From the NCBI RefSeq assembly GCF_032116555.1, contig NZ_CP134949.1, positions 2,542,001-2,606,000 of the forward strand: 64,000 nt of DNA. The letters run 5' to 3'. This DNA comes from Halobaculum sp. XH14 (GTDB lineage: Archaea; Halobacteriota; Halobacteria; Halobacteriales; Haloferacaceae). Numbering within the stretch: the stretch's first letter is position 1; each line of letters opens with the position of its first letter. The notes beneath the pieces are model-generated. The model was not told the DNA's origin. It saw only the letters and a program-made list of their open reading frames with translations, and did no database searches. Positions 8,568-15,973 of this stretch are shown here, piece by piece. Made by a program: the position numbers and the translations under genes.

Positions 8568-8610
8568 CGGGCGGGCCGTCGTCGTCACCTGCCTGGAGAA
8601 CCGTCGACGC

Positions 8611-9093
8611 TCAGGGGTCCCCCCACGCTGCCCGTCGCCGCCTGAGCGCCCCAGACAGCGACTCGGCGGTGTCCCGGTCGGCGTACAGGTAGTAGGTTTT
8701 GTCCCCCGTCGCGAGTCTGAGCCGCACGAGCGGCTCGGTCGCGACTACCTCGTTCGCGTAGCGCGAGAGGCCGTGGGGCGTGACTGGGTTGGCGGTGGTC
8801 AGTCGCCGGCCGAGGGCGGTGGCGCCGGTCAACACGATGGCCGCGCCGAGGACGACGAGGTCGGCGACGATGCGCGTCTCGCCGTGCCGGTCGCTGACCG
8901 GGACCGAGTCCAGCGCGCGCAGGTCGACGTACCGGAGGATCGCACGCCGTCCGTCCCCCGAGAGCGTCAGCGTGTCCGCCTCGAGCACCGCCCGGGTCCA
9001 CGACTTCCCGAACGGCCCCGGCACCGCGAGCCGGTACGTCTCGCCCTCCCGGTCCGGCGGCTCCTCCCCGCCGCCGGGCGCGTCGTCGCTCAC
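8611..9093 (-). CDS. hypothetical protein with one membrane segment (160 aa)
   Basis: A 160-residue ORF with a GTG start at 9093. The acidic, disordered N-terminus is followed by a soluble-looking beta region (YRLAVPGPFGKSWTRAVLEA, ILRYVDLRALDSVPV), one hydrophobic stretch at about residues 83-103 (ADLVVLGAAIVLTGATALG) and a C-terminal region (LRLATGDKTYYLYADR) resembling a repeat of the first. A minus-strand ggcatag near 9119-9125 sits at leaderless-promoter distance. It converges on gcvPB with a gap of 43 bases. No family recognised. Confidence 0.6.
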   Translation of the reverse strand: MSDDAPGGGEEPPDREGETYRLAVPGPFGKSWTRAVLEADTLTLSGDGRRAILRYVDLRALDSVPVSDRHGETRIVADLVVLGAAIVLTGATALGRRLTTANPVTPHGLSRYANEVVATEPLVRLRLATGDKTYYLYADRDTAESLSGALRRRRAAWGDP

Positions 9094-9405
9094 GGTGCAG
9101 TCGCCGGCGTCGAGCGCCCTATGCCTTGCTACCAGTTGGTACGAGTCCCCGGGTCGGTGCCGACGCTCGCGGGGTCGACGTCGGACGGGTCGGGCGGTCG
9201 CCGGGGTGTGTCACGCCGTCCCAATTAAACGTCCTTCCAGCCTCAAAATGCATTATAGAATATTATCATTATAGTTCATTAACTTTATTTGGTCCCTCCC
9301 ACTCCATCCCGACGAGGTGCCACAGATGGGCGTACACGGACGACTCACCGACGATGGTAGCGCGCGACCGACCACACCCGAACCACCCACACCACCAGAA
9401 CGAGA
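9094..9405. promoter_or_regulatory. 312-base regulatory region ahead of the aceA operon
   Basis: Mostly GC-rich, with a sharply AT-rich block at 9232-9290. The block holds two identical CATTATAG octamers at 9251-9258 and 9267-9274 (16-base spacing) followed by aactttattt at 9281-9290, the best TATA candidate for the plus-strand aceA operon. That would give a leader of about 90 nt before the ORF at 9406. The 8-mers may be activator sites; isocitrate lyase genes are usually induced on acetate. The left end carries the promoter of the divergent gene at 8611-9093. Confidence 0.5.
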
Positions 9406-9534
9406 ATGCAGTTGACCTTCGACCCGAACCCGAGCACGGACATCGACCGAATCGACGACCGAGAACTGAGCCTGTTCGACGCCGAGGGGAGCGGCCCGAC
9501 CACGACCGCGGGGACGCGGGGGCGACGCCGATGA
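9406..9534 (+). CDS. tiny ORF (42 aa), first of the aceA operon
   Basis: [20 protein letters not shown] starts a 42-residue ORF that overlaps the next one by ATGA at 9531-9534. The first half is acidic with good haloarchaeal codon use (GC-rich third positions); the end is Thr/Gly/Arg-rich ([11 protein letters not shown]). It shows no resemblance to malate synthase, the usual partner gene. It may be a real microprotein or a translated leader that couples ribosomes onto aceA. Confidence 0.45.
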   Translation: MQLTFDPNPSTDIDRIDDRELSLFDAEGSGPTTTAGTRGRRR

Positions 9535-9701
9535 CCCGCCGCCGCCCGACGGTCGACCGGCCGGCCGCCCCCGTGGGCGAGGCGGACGCGCCGCTGGTTC
9601 CCGACCTCGGCCGTCCCGGCCGCGCCGGCGAACCCGGTCCCCGACCCCGCCGCCGACGAACCGACCCGTTCGAACTCGACCTCATGGAGGACGCCGAATG
9701 A
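9531..9701 (+). CDS. tiny ORF (56 aa), second of the aceA operon
   Basis: Begins [20 protein letters not shown] and ends [12 protein letters not shown]; overlaps both neighbours by ATGA (9531-9534 and 9698-9701). The composition is Pro/Arg-rich with an acidic tail, no cysteine and no membrane segment, so probably unstructured alone. The chain of two exact 4-base overlaps leading to isocitrate lyase favours genuine translation. No family recognised. Confidence 0.45.
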   Translation: MTRRRPTVDRPAAPVGEADAPLVPDLGRPGRAGEPGPRPRRRRTDPFELDLMEDAE

Positions 9702-10735
9702 ACCCGACCGAACTCGACACCGACCCGTACATCCGCGACGTCGACAACCCGAAGGGCCGACAGCTGCGCGACATGCTCGACGAGCAGGAGTTCGTCTTCG
9801 CGCCCGGCCTGTATCACGCGCTGGACGCCCGCCTCGCCGAGATGGCGGGGCTCGACGCCGCCTACATGAGCGGCTACTCGACCGTGCTCGGCCAGTTCGG
9901 CTTCCCCGACCTGGAGATGGTGACGATGACCGAGATGGTCGAGAACGCGAAGCGCATCGTCGAGGCGACGTCGCTCCCGGTGATCGCCGACTGTGACACC
10001 GGCTACGGCGGCACCCACAACGTCCGCCGCGCCGTCCGCGAGTACGAGAAGGCCGGCGTCGCCGCCGTCCACATCGAGGACCAGACGACGCCCAAGCGCT
10101 GCGGGCACATCGCGGGCAAGCAGATCGTCTCCCGCGAGCAGGCCCGCTCCCGCTTCGAGGCGGCCGTCGACGCCAAGCAGAGCGAGGACACGGTCGTCAT
10201 CGCCCGCACGGACGCCTACGGCTCCGCCAACGGCGACTGGGAGGAACACCTCGAACGCGGCCGCATCTACGCCGACGCCGGCGTCGACATGGTCTGGCCC
10301 GAGATGCCCGACCCCTCGCGCGAGGACGCCGTCGAGTACGCCGAGACGATCCACGAGACCCACCCCGACCTCTCGCTCGCGTTCAACTACTCCTCGTCGT
10401 TCGCGTGGAGCGAGGAGGAGGACCCGCTCACGTTCGCGGAACTGGGCGACCTGGGCTACGAGTACATCTTCATCACGCTGTTCGGCCTCCACTCTGGCGC
10501 ACACAGCGTCTACGAGGACTTCTCGAAGCTGGCCGAGGCCGACGAGGAGGGCCAGTTCGATCTGGAGGAACGCTACCTCGGCCACGAGACCGAGAGCCAC
10601 CACGAACTCTCGTTCGTCGACCGCTTCCAGGACATCGAGACGCGGTTCGACCCCGAGGCCGAGGAGCGCATCGCCTCCTCGGAGGGGTTCAGCGAGGACC
10701 AGTCGGACCCCATCTCCTCGGAGACCGACGACTGA
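9698..10735 (+). CDS. aceA: isocitrate lyase
   Basis: A 345-residue enzyme of the ICL/PEP-mutase superfamily; it splits isocitrate into glyoxylate and succinate in the glyoxylate bypass, used for growth on acetate. The active-site motif is [11 protein letters not shown] with catalytic Cys135; also present are [11 protein letters not shown] (metal site), [11 protein letters not shown] and RTDAYG. At 345 residues it is of the short archaeal type. A methylisocitrate lyase would share the fold, but the KRCGH motif favours isocitrate lyase. No malate synthase gene is in the window, whereas in some haloarchaea aceB and aceA are adjacent. Instead it follows two tiny overlapping ORFs. Confidence 0.92.
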   Translation: MNPTELDTDPYIRDVDNPKGRQLRDMLDEQEFVFAPGLYHALDARLAEMAGLDAAYMSGYSTVLGQFGFPDLEMVTMTEMVENAKRIVEATSLPVIADCDTGYGGTHNVRRAVREYEKAGVAAVHIEDQTTPKRCGHIAGKQIVSREQARSRFEAAVDAKQSEDTVVIARTDAYGSANGDWEEHLERGRIYADAGVDMVWPEMPDPSREDAVEYAETIHETHPDLSLAFNYSSSFAWSEEEDPLTFAELGDLGYEYIFITLFGLHSGAHSVYEDFSKLAEADEEGQFDLEERYLGHETESHHELSFVDRFQDIETRFDPEAEERIASSEGFSEDQSDPISSETDD

Positions 10736-10867
10736 CCGGCCCGTTCGGCGGCGCGACCGCCGGAACCGGGACCGAACTCCGCGGCCGCCGTCCTCACACG
10801 CCGGGCCGCCGCGGCCACCCGCCCGGCGCATCACTTTACGGTGCCGCGGCCCGTATTTCTTCCACCG

Positions 10868-11542
10868 ATGAGCATCCTCGCCGAGTTCACGGTGCCGGCG
10901 GACGAGTTCGTCCTCGCGGACACGCTGACGGCGGCCCCGGGGATGCGGATCGAGATCAAGCGCGTCGTCGGGGGTGAGGCGTCCGTCACGCCGTACTTCT
11001 GGGCCGCCGACGGCGACTTCGGCAGGTTCGAGGACGCGCTCCGGGACGACGAGATGGTCCGGGAGGTGCTCACGCTCGAGGAGCACGACGACCCCGACGA
11101 GGGGCTCCAGCGGGAGGAGCGGTTCTACCGCGTGACCTGGGCGACGGACGTCCCCAACGTCATCGCCGCCGTCTCGGCCGCCAGGGCCACCGTCCTGGAG
11201 GCGGTCAGCGGCGACACCGGTCGCTGGGAGCTCCGCGTCCTCTTCCCGGCCGACGAGGCGCTCTCCGAGTTCTACGACTACTGTCTCGAGCACGGGTTCG
11301 ACGTCGAGCCGACCCGGGTGTACAGACCGGAGAACCCCGAGGAACGGGCCGAGTACGACGTGACCGCCGACCAGCAGGAGGCGCTGGAGGCGGCCTACCA
11401 CGCGGGCTACTTCGCCGTCCCGCGCGAGCGGACGCTGACCGACGTCGCGGCGGACCTGGACCTCTCGCGGAACGCCCTGTCGGCCCGCCTGCGCCGCGGC
11501 CACCGGAACCTCCTCGCCAACACCCTCATCCACGAGGAGTGA
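10868..11542 (+). CDS. HTH_10 (bacterio-opsin-activator type) transcription regulator
   Basis: A 224-residue protein. The N-terminal two thirds are the usual ligand- or signal-sensing fold of this haloarchaeal family (MSILAEFTVPADEFVLADTL, FPADEALSEFYDYCLEHG). The C-terminal HTH_10 helix-turn-helix covers about residues 172-218: LTADQQEALEAAYHAGYF-type start, VPRERTLTDVAADLDLSRNA, then LSARLRRGHRNLL. It lies directly downstream of aceA and in the same direction but with its own AT-rich stretch before the ATG. Regulation of aceA is possible but only positional. A second member is at 13928-14614. Confidence 0.9.
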   Translation: MSILAEFTVPADEFVLADTLTAAPGMRIEIKRVVGGEASVTPYFWAADGDFGRFEDALRDDEMVREVLTLEEHDDPDEGLQREERFYRVTWATDVPNVIAAVSAARATVLEAVSGDTGRWELRVLFPADEALSEFYDYCLEHGFDVEPTRVYRPENPEERAEYDVTADQQEALEAAYHAGYFAVPRERTLTDVAADLDLSRNALSARLRRGHRNLLANTLIHEE

Positions 11543-11654
11543 GTCGGGCCGCGGACGACGTCCGCGCCGGCACCGTTCAAAAGCAGTGGTCGTACGAACA
11601 CAGAACGCTCTCACCGCCTCGTCGGCAATACCGTCCCGGGGTAGCAGTGGTACC

Positions 11655-11792
11655 ATGACCAGTACAGACACGTCAGAGGCAGTCGAACGCGGGATGCAGC
11701 GTCGGACGATCACGCGTCGAGGGGTGTCGTCCGCGGGAACCTCGGGGGGGGCTGGCGGGCCCGGACGCGCGCCGGAGGTCCCCCCGGGATGA
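11655..11792 (+). CDS. possible 45-residue ORF preceding the HalOD1 gene
   Basis: MTSTDTSEAVERGMQRRTIT begins a 45-residue ORF whose stop overlaps the next ATG as ATGA. The second half is Gly/Pro-rich and contains a run of seven G at about 11744-11750, a plausible frameshift site. It could be a leader peptide, a decayed gene or chance. No family recognised. Confidence 0.3.
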   Translation: MTSTDTSEAVERGMQRRTITRRGVSSAGTSGGAGGPGRAPEVPPG

Positions 11793-12103
11793 CCGCCTCA
11801 CGCGAGCGTGGGGACCCGACGCCGACCAGCGAGCGGGTCGTCGAGGCCGTCGCGGCAGAGATCGGAACGACCCCCGATCGGCTCGACCCGCTGTACTACA
11901 CCGTCGACCCGGAGAGCCTGGACCGGTTGTTCCCGGCCGGCGTCGACGGGTCCGATCCGAACCGTCGGCTCCAGTTCACCTACGAGGGCCACGTCGTGAG
12001 CGTCCCGGCCGACGGGCCGGTCGACGTGTTCCGGCCCGGCACCGCCGCCTCCGACGGCTCCTCGGTCGCCCCCGACGGGGGAACGACCGGGACGCCGGAC
12101 TGA
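11789..12103 (+). CDS. HalOD1 output-domain protein (104 aa)
   Basis: A 104-residue protein in which residues 14-75 match the HalOD1 domain: SERVVEAVAAEIGTTPDRLD, PLYYTVDPESLDRLF, then QFTYEGHVVSV. HalOD1 was defined as a haloarchaeal output domain found alone or behind signalling domains; its molecular action is unknown. A disordered acidic/Ser-Gly tail follows. The ATGA overlap with the 45-residue ORF upstream suggests coupled translation if that ORF is real. Confidence 0.8.
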   Translation: MTASRERGDPTPTSERVVEAVAAEIGTTPDRLDPLYYTVDPESLDRLFPAGVDGSDPNRRLQFTYEGHVVSVPADGPVDVFRPGTAASDGSSVAPDGGTTGTPD

Positions 12104-12250
12104 GCGGAACCGACCGGACGCGACCGGCCGTGTTGCCGACCGGGACCCGAGCGTCGAGGAGTATCGGTCCGTTCCGATCGACGGGCGCGGGACCCCGGAC
12201 GGATGCTCCGACCGGCGGAACTACGTCGAAGCGGGGAGAGCCGACCCAAC

Positions 12251-12868
12251 ATGAGCGATGGCACGGCTGGTCCGACCGCCGACACGAGGCCGACGGCGGG
12301 CGACGGCGGGACCGACGGCGACCCCGAATCGGAACCGACCGTCGACGACCTGCTCGACCAGCTCGAGACGCTGGAGGAGACCGTCGACGAGGAGGAGGAG
12401 GTAGCGAAAGTCCGCGACGCGATGCGGACGGCCACGAAGCTCTCGCGGCCCACCGTGTTCGGCCGCATCGTCCACGGCTTCGACCGCGGCGACATCGCGG
12501 AGGCGCTGCTGGGCAGCATCATCTTCGGCGTCCCGATGCTGGTCGAGGGCGGCACCCAGGAGGTCGGCGCGCACCTGGCGACACACCCGGCGTACCTGGT
12601 CGGCACGTTCGTCGTGACCGTCGCGGCCGTGGTCGGCATCGTCTACGTCGCCGACTTCCAGGACGTCCGGGTAGACGACCCGTTCCTGGGGGTCGTCCCG
12701 CGACGGCTGGTGGGCGTGCTCGGCGTCGCGCTTGCGGTCGCCGTCCTGGGGTTGACGGCGTGGGGCCGGATCACCTGGGCGGAACCGATGGTGGCGCTCG
12801 GGAACGTCGTGGCCGCGCTCCTCCCGATGGCGGTGGGCGGTGCGCTCGGCGACCTGCTCCCCGGCTGA
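12251..12868 (+). CDS. DUF2391-type integral membrane protein
   Basis: A 205-residue protein with an acidic, coiled N-terminus (VDDLLDQLETLEETVDEEEE, residues about 32-52) and four to five membrane helices. The first helical segment GDIAEALLGSIIFGVPMLVE is the conserved signature of this family. Helices follow at YLVGTFVVTVAAVVGIVYVA, RLVGVLGVALAVAVLGLTAW and the terminal ALGNVVAALLPMAVGGALGD. The family has no known function. I preferred the ATG at 12251 to one at 12203, which would add an atypical basic extension. Confidence 0.8.
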   Translation: MSDGTAGPTADTRPTAGDGGTDGDPESEPTVDDLLDQLETLEETVDEEEEVAKVRDAMRTATKLSRPTVFGRIVHGFDRGDIAEALLGSIIFGVPMLVEGGTQEVGAHLATHPAYLVGTFVVTVAAVVGIVYVADFQDVRVDDPFLGVVPRRLVGVLGVALAVAVLGLTAWGRITWAEPMVALGNVVAALLPMAVGGALGDLLPG

Positions 12869-12908
12869 GGGGAGACCAAGCGGGGAACGGGCCGCCGTCC
12901 GAGCACGC

Positions 12909-12972
12909 CATCGGACGACGGATCTCACCGGACGACGAACCCACCGGAGGACGGACCCATCGGACGACGGTG
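12909..12972. repeat. 16-17-base imperfect tandem repeat, four copies
   Basis: Units begin at 12909, 12926, 12942 and 12958 with consensus CAyCGGAsGACGGAyC. The tract lies between two convergent genes, so it may be a minisatellite-like spacer with no coding role. Confidence 0.7.
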
Positions 12973-12984
12973 TCGTTCCGACCG

Positions 12985-13782
12985 CTACCGACACCCCCGG
13001 AGGAAGGCGTCGACTTCCGCCGAGATGAGCTCCGGCGCCTCGCCGGGCCCGCCGTGGCCGACGCCGTCGAACTCGACGAGGCGACTCTGGGGGAGCGCCT
13101 CGTGAACGCGGCGAGCGCTCTCGCGGAGGAACGCCGGACCGTCGGTGCCGGTCAGGACGAGCACGGGCGCGTCGACGTCGAGCCGGTCGGGAAGCCGATA
13201 CCGCTCGACGGCGCGGTTCATCCGGACGACCTCCTCGGCGAGCTCCACGCAGTCGGGCCAGACCGGCCACTCGGCCAGCCACGCGTCGAGGTCGTCGATC
13301 CCGTCGGGATGGAGGACCTGCTCGACGTAGCGTTTCACCGCCTCGCCGGGTTCGTCCTCCTCGACCAGCGCCTCCATGCGGTCGGCGAGGTCGGCCTCCC
13401 GCCGGAACTCGTCGGGGAGGACCGCCGGTTCGTACGCGAGGATGGCCCCGACGTCCGCCTCCGTCGCGGCCTCGATCGCGGTGAGCGCGCCGTACGAGTG
13501 GCCCAAGAGGATCGGATCGCCGTCCACGGCGTCGACGAGCGTTCGGACGTACTCGGTCTCGCGTTCCAGCACCTCGTCCGCGCTCGTCCCCGCCGGGTCG
13601 TCGAGACAGGTGCCGAACCCGGGACGCTGGGGGACGACGGCGGCGTACTCCTCGAAGTGGGGGACGACCGGGTTCCAGTACGCCGGGGGCGCCATCCCCC
13701 CGTGGAGCAGGATCAGCGGCCGCCCGTCGCCGTGTCGTTCGTAGGTCACTCCCGTGTCGTCTACGGATCGTGTCGTCTGCAT
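12985..13782 (-). CDS. alpha/beta hydrolase
   Basis: A 265-residue alpha/beta-hydrolase-fold protein. The oxyanion region LILLHGGMAP is at residues 23-32, the nucleophile elbow ILLGHSYGALTAI puts the catalytic serine at Ser96, the acid is likely the aspartate in VLTGTDGPAF and the histidine lies in GVGHGGPGEAP. The cap region is rich in acidic residues. Substrate cannot be predicted. It is transcribed towards the DUF2391 gene and divergently from the HTH_10 gene at 13928. Confidence 0.88.
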   Translation of the reverse strand: MQTTRSVDDTGVTYERHGDGRPLILLHGGMAPPAYWNPVVPHFEEYAAVVPQRPGFGTCLDDPAGTSADEVLERETEYVRTLVDAVDGDPILLGHSYGALTAIEAATEADVGAILAYEPAVLPDEFRREADLADRMEALVEEDEPGEAVKRYVEQVLHPDGIDDLDAWLAEWPVWPDCVELAEEVVRMNRAVERYRLPDRLDVDAPVLVLTGTDGPAFLRESARRVHEALPQSRLVEFDGVGHGGPGEAPELISAEVDAFLRGCR

Positions 13783-13927
13783 GCGGGTTCGCGTTCGAGC
13801 GCGACCGGGCTAACCCGTTCCCTCAGTGATGGGGCCTTTTATGAAGGGGCGATGGTGACGGGTCCCGGCCGTTCCGTCGGCCCGAACCGGTAGACTCTCG
13901 CGGTAGCACGGACAGGGGCGATACCGT

Positions 13928-14614
13928 ATGGGACTCGTCGCCGAGTTCGAGATCCACTGTGACGCGCTCCCGCTCGTTACGGTCCCGACAGCGGTCCCCG
14001 AGGCGACGGTGACGCTCGACCTGCAGTTCACCCACGGCGACCGGCCGCTGTTCATCGCCACCGTGACCGGGGGCTCCCGGACGGCGGTCGAGAACGCTCT
14101 CGACGACGCCGTCGACGTTCGGGCGTGGACCCTCGTGGGTCGCGCCGGGGACACCCGTCGGTACCAGGTCCACCCGGCGCTCAGCCTGGAGGAACAGCTC
14201 GGCGAGCGCCTCGACGACCTCGCGGGGCTCGAAGCGCTCGCCACGGCCGACGCCATCATCGAACGCATCGAGGTGGAGCCGGACGGGTGGCGCCAGACGG
14301 GCTGGTTCGCCGACCGGGACGCGTTCGGGTCGTTCTCGTCGTTCTGGCGGCGGAACGTCGGGTTTCGGCTGCACCGGCTCACCCGTGACGGCGAGCCCGA
14401 ATCGCCGGGCGACGGGCTCACCGACCGCCAGCACGAGGCGCTCCGAACGGCCTACGAACTGGGGTACTTCGACGTTCCACGCCGGACGTCGCTGGACGCG
14501 GTTGCGACGGAGTTGGGTATCTCGGCGTCCTCGGCGTCGGAGCGGCTGCGTCGCGCTCAGAGCCGGCTCATCGAGGAAACGGTGGCGACGACGTGGCCGC
14601 CCCTCCCGGACTGA
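13928..14614 (+). CDS. HTH_10 (bacterio-opsin-activator type) transcription regulator
   Basis: A 228-residue member of the same regulator family as 10868-11542. The N-terminal sensor part (MGLVAEFEIHCDALPLVTVP) is followed by a C-terminal helix-turn-helix at about residues 160-215: GLTDRQHEALRTAYELGYFD, VPRRTSLDAVATELGISASS, ASERLRRAQSRLI. It is divergent from the alpha/beta hydrolase, with a tttatgaa-like element in the shared region, so it might control that gene. No other target is suggested by position. Confidence 0.9.
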   Translation: MGLVAEFEIHCDALPLVTVPTAVPEATVTLDLQFTHGDRPLFIATVTGGSRTAVENALDDAVDVRAWTLVGRAGDTRRYQVHPALSLEEQLGERLDDLAGLEALATADAIIERIEVEPDGWRQTGWFADRDAFGSFSSFWRRNVGFRLHRLTRDGEPESPGDGLTDRQHEALRTAYELGYFDVPRRTSLDAVATELGISASSASERLRRAQSRLIEETVATTWPPLPD

Positions 14615-14734
14615 CGGCTGCGGGCGTCTCCGAAAACGGATGCGGAACGGACGGTCGCGGAACGACCGACGAAATCGACTCGACCGTCGCCCCACGAACC
14701 GTGACCGACGACGGGAGTTCGGCGGAGCGGTCGA

Positions 14735-14914
14735 TTACGCGTCGATGCGCGAGGAGTCGATGTCGGCCCCCTCGTTGATGAGCACGAAGCCGTAGTCGCA
14801 CTCCGGACAGCGCCACTTCGTCTTCTCGCCGAGGTGGACCTCCATGCTGGCGGTCCGCCAGAACGTCCGTGACTCCTCACAGCGCGGACAGCCGTGTTCC
14901 AGTTCGAGGCTCAT
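14735..14914 (-). CDS. small zinc beta-ribbon protein (59 aa)
   Basis: A 59-residue protein, MSLELEHGCPRCEESRTFWR at the start, with two CxxC knuckles (CPRC and CPEC) separated by 26 residues in a zinc-ribbon arrangement, and the tail YGFVLINEGADIDSSRIDA. It looks like one of the haloarchaeal DUF-type zinc beta-ribbon proteins with no known role. A minus-strand gttttga at about 14941-14947 gives a leaderless promoter. It was hidden in a longer frame; the ATG at 14914 is the only sensible start. Confidence 0.8.
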   Translation of the reverse strand: MSLELEHGCPRCEESRTFWRTASMEVHLGEKTKWRCPECDYGFVLINEGADIDSSRIDA

Positions 14915-15013
14915 ACGACCCCGTCGGACCCGGTACGGTTTCAAAACTCCGATTGCCGGGATGCCCGTGGTCGGAATCAACGAGTTCATCCGACGCTGCA
15001 CGAACGGGCCACC

Positions 15014-15499
15014 GTGAAACGAACGCTCGCGGAGGCGACGTACGCCGGCGCGCTGCTCGCGGCGGCGGGCGCGCTCGCGTGGGCGACCGGCAGGCCGCTC
15101 GTCTTTCCGAGCCTCGGCCCCTCCGCGTACCTGCTCGCGACCGCGCCCGAGCGGACGAGCGACCGCGAACTGCTCGGGGGCCACGCGATCGGCGTGCTCG
15201 CGGGGCTCGTCTCCTATCACGCGCTGGCGGCCGGCAACGGAATCCTGGTCGGCTTCGACCCCGGCGGCGCGGTCGGCGCCCACGTCGTCGCCAGCGGGGT
15301 CGTCTCGGTCGTCCTCACGACGGCCGGGATGGCGCTCACCGACGCCCGGCACGCGCCGGCCTGCGCGACGACGCTCATCGTCTCGCTCGGCCTGCTCCCC
15401 ACGCTGGGCGACGCGCTCGTCATCGCCGTCGGCGTGAGCGGCCTGTACGCCGCCTCGGTGGTCGCGGAACGACTGGGGTTCGCCGGCCGACCCCGGTAG
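15014..15499 (+). CDS. HPP family membrane protein
   Basis: A 161-residue protein with a GTG start at 15014. It has four to five hydrophobic segments, the first ending in RPLVFPSLGPSAYLL, which is the diagnostic HPP-family motif. Members are predicted integral membrane proteins; cyanobacterial relatives have been linked to nitrite transport, but substrate here is unknown. Upstream in-frame codons encode a polar sequence unlike the family, so the GTG is preferred. It is on its own between the divergent zinc-ribbon gene and the thioesterase. Confidence 0.78.
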   Translation: MKRTLAEATYAGALLAAAGALAWATGRPLVFPSLGPSAYLLATAPERTSDRELLGGHAIGVLAGLVSYHALAAGNGILVGFDPGGAVGAHVVASGVVSVVLTTAGMALTDARHAPACATTLIVSLGLLPTLGDALVIAVGVSGLYAASVVAERLGFAGRPR

Positions 15500-15583
15500 C
15501 CCGGACCGGGACGCCGGCACTCGACGGCCGTGGCGAATGCCGGGAACGGTACGCAAAAGCCCCCGCCCCGAGACGTGTCGACC

Positions 15584-15973
15584 ATGACCTTCGAGACGAC
15601 CGTGGAGCCGCGGTATCGGGACCTCGACACGATGGGTCACGTCAACAACGCGGTGTACGCCTCGTATCTCGAACACGGACGCGCCGCGTTCTTCCGCGAG
15701 GAGATCGGGACCGAGCTTCACGAGTCGAACGTCGCGCTCGCCTCGCTCTCGATCGACTTCCGGCGGCCGATCGAGGGGCTCGACGAGGTGACCGTCTCGC
15801 TGGCCGTCGAGGACCTCGGGACCACCAGCGCGACGATCGCCTACGAGATCAGCCACGACGGCGAGCCGGCCGCGTCGGCCGAGACGGTGCAGGTCGCGCT
15901 GGACGACGACGGCCGACCGACGCCGATCGAGGGCGCGGCCAGGGACGCGTTCGAGCGTCATCTCGACTCGTGA
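15584..15973 (+). CDS. hotdog-fold acyl-CoA thioesterase (4HBT type)
   Basis: A 129-residue single-hotdog protein. The segment PRYRDLDTMGHVNNAVYASY contains the 4-hydroxybenzoyl-CoA-thioesterase-type active-site region (aspartate then GHVNN), followed by EHGRAAFF and SIDFRRPIEGLD. It probably hydrolyses an acyl-CoA thioester in the cytoplasm. The start at 15584 is preferred to an upstream in-frame ATG at 15530 because it begins at the family N-terminus. Its TGA overlaps the GTG of the following transporter gene (GTGA), so the two are probably co-translated. Confidence 0.88.
   Translation: MTFETTVEPRYRDLDTMGHVNNAVYASYLEHGRAAFFREEIGTELHESNVALASLSIDFRRPIEGLDEVTVSLAVEDLGTTSATIAYEISHDGEPAASAETVQVALDDDGRPTPIEGAARDAFERHLDS

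Noticed and set aside
9406-9701. Remnant of malate synthase (aceB) upstream of aceA
   Set aside because: Neither tiny ORF resembles malate synthase as recalled, and codon use suggests intact short genes rather than decay.
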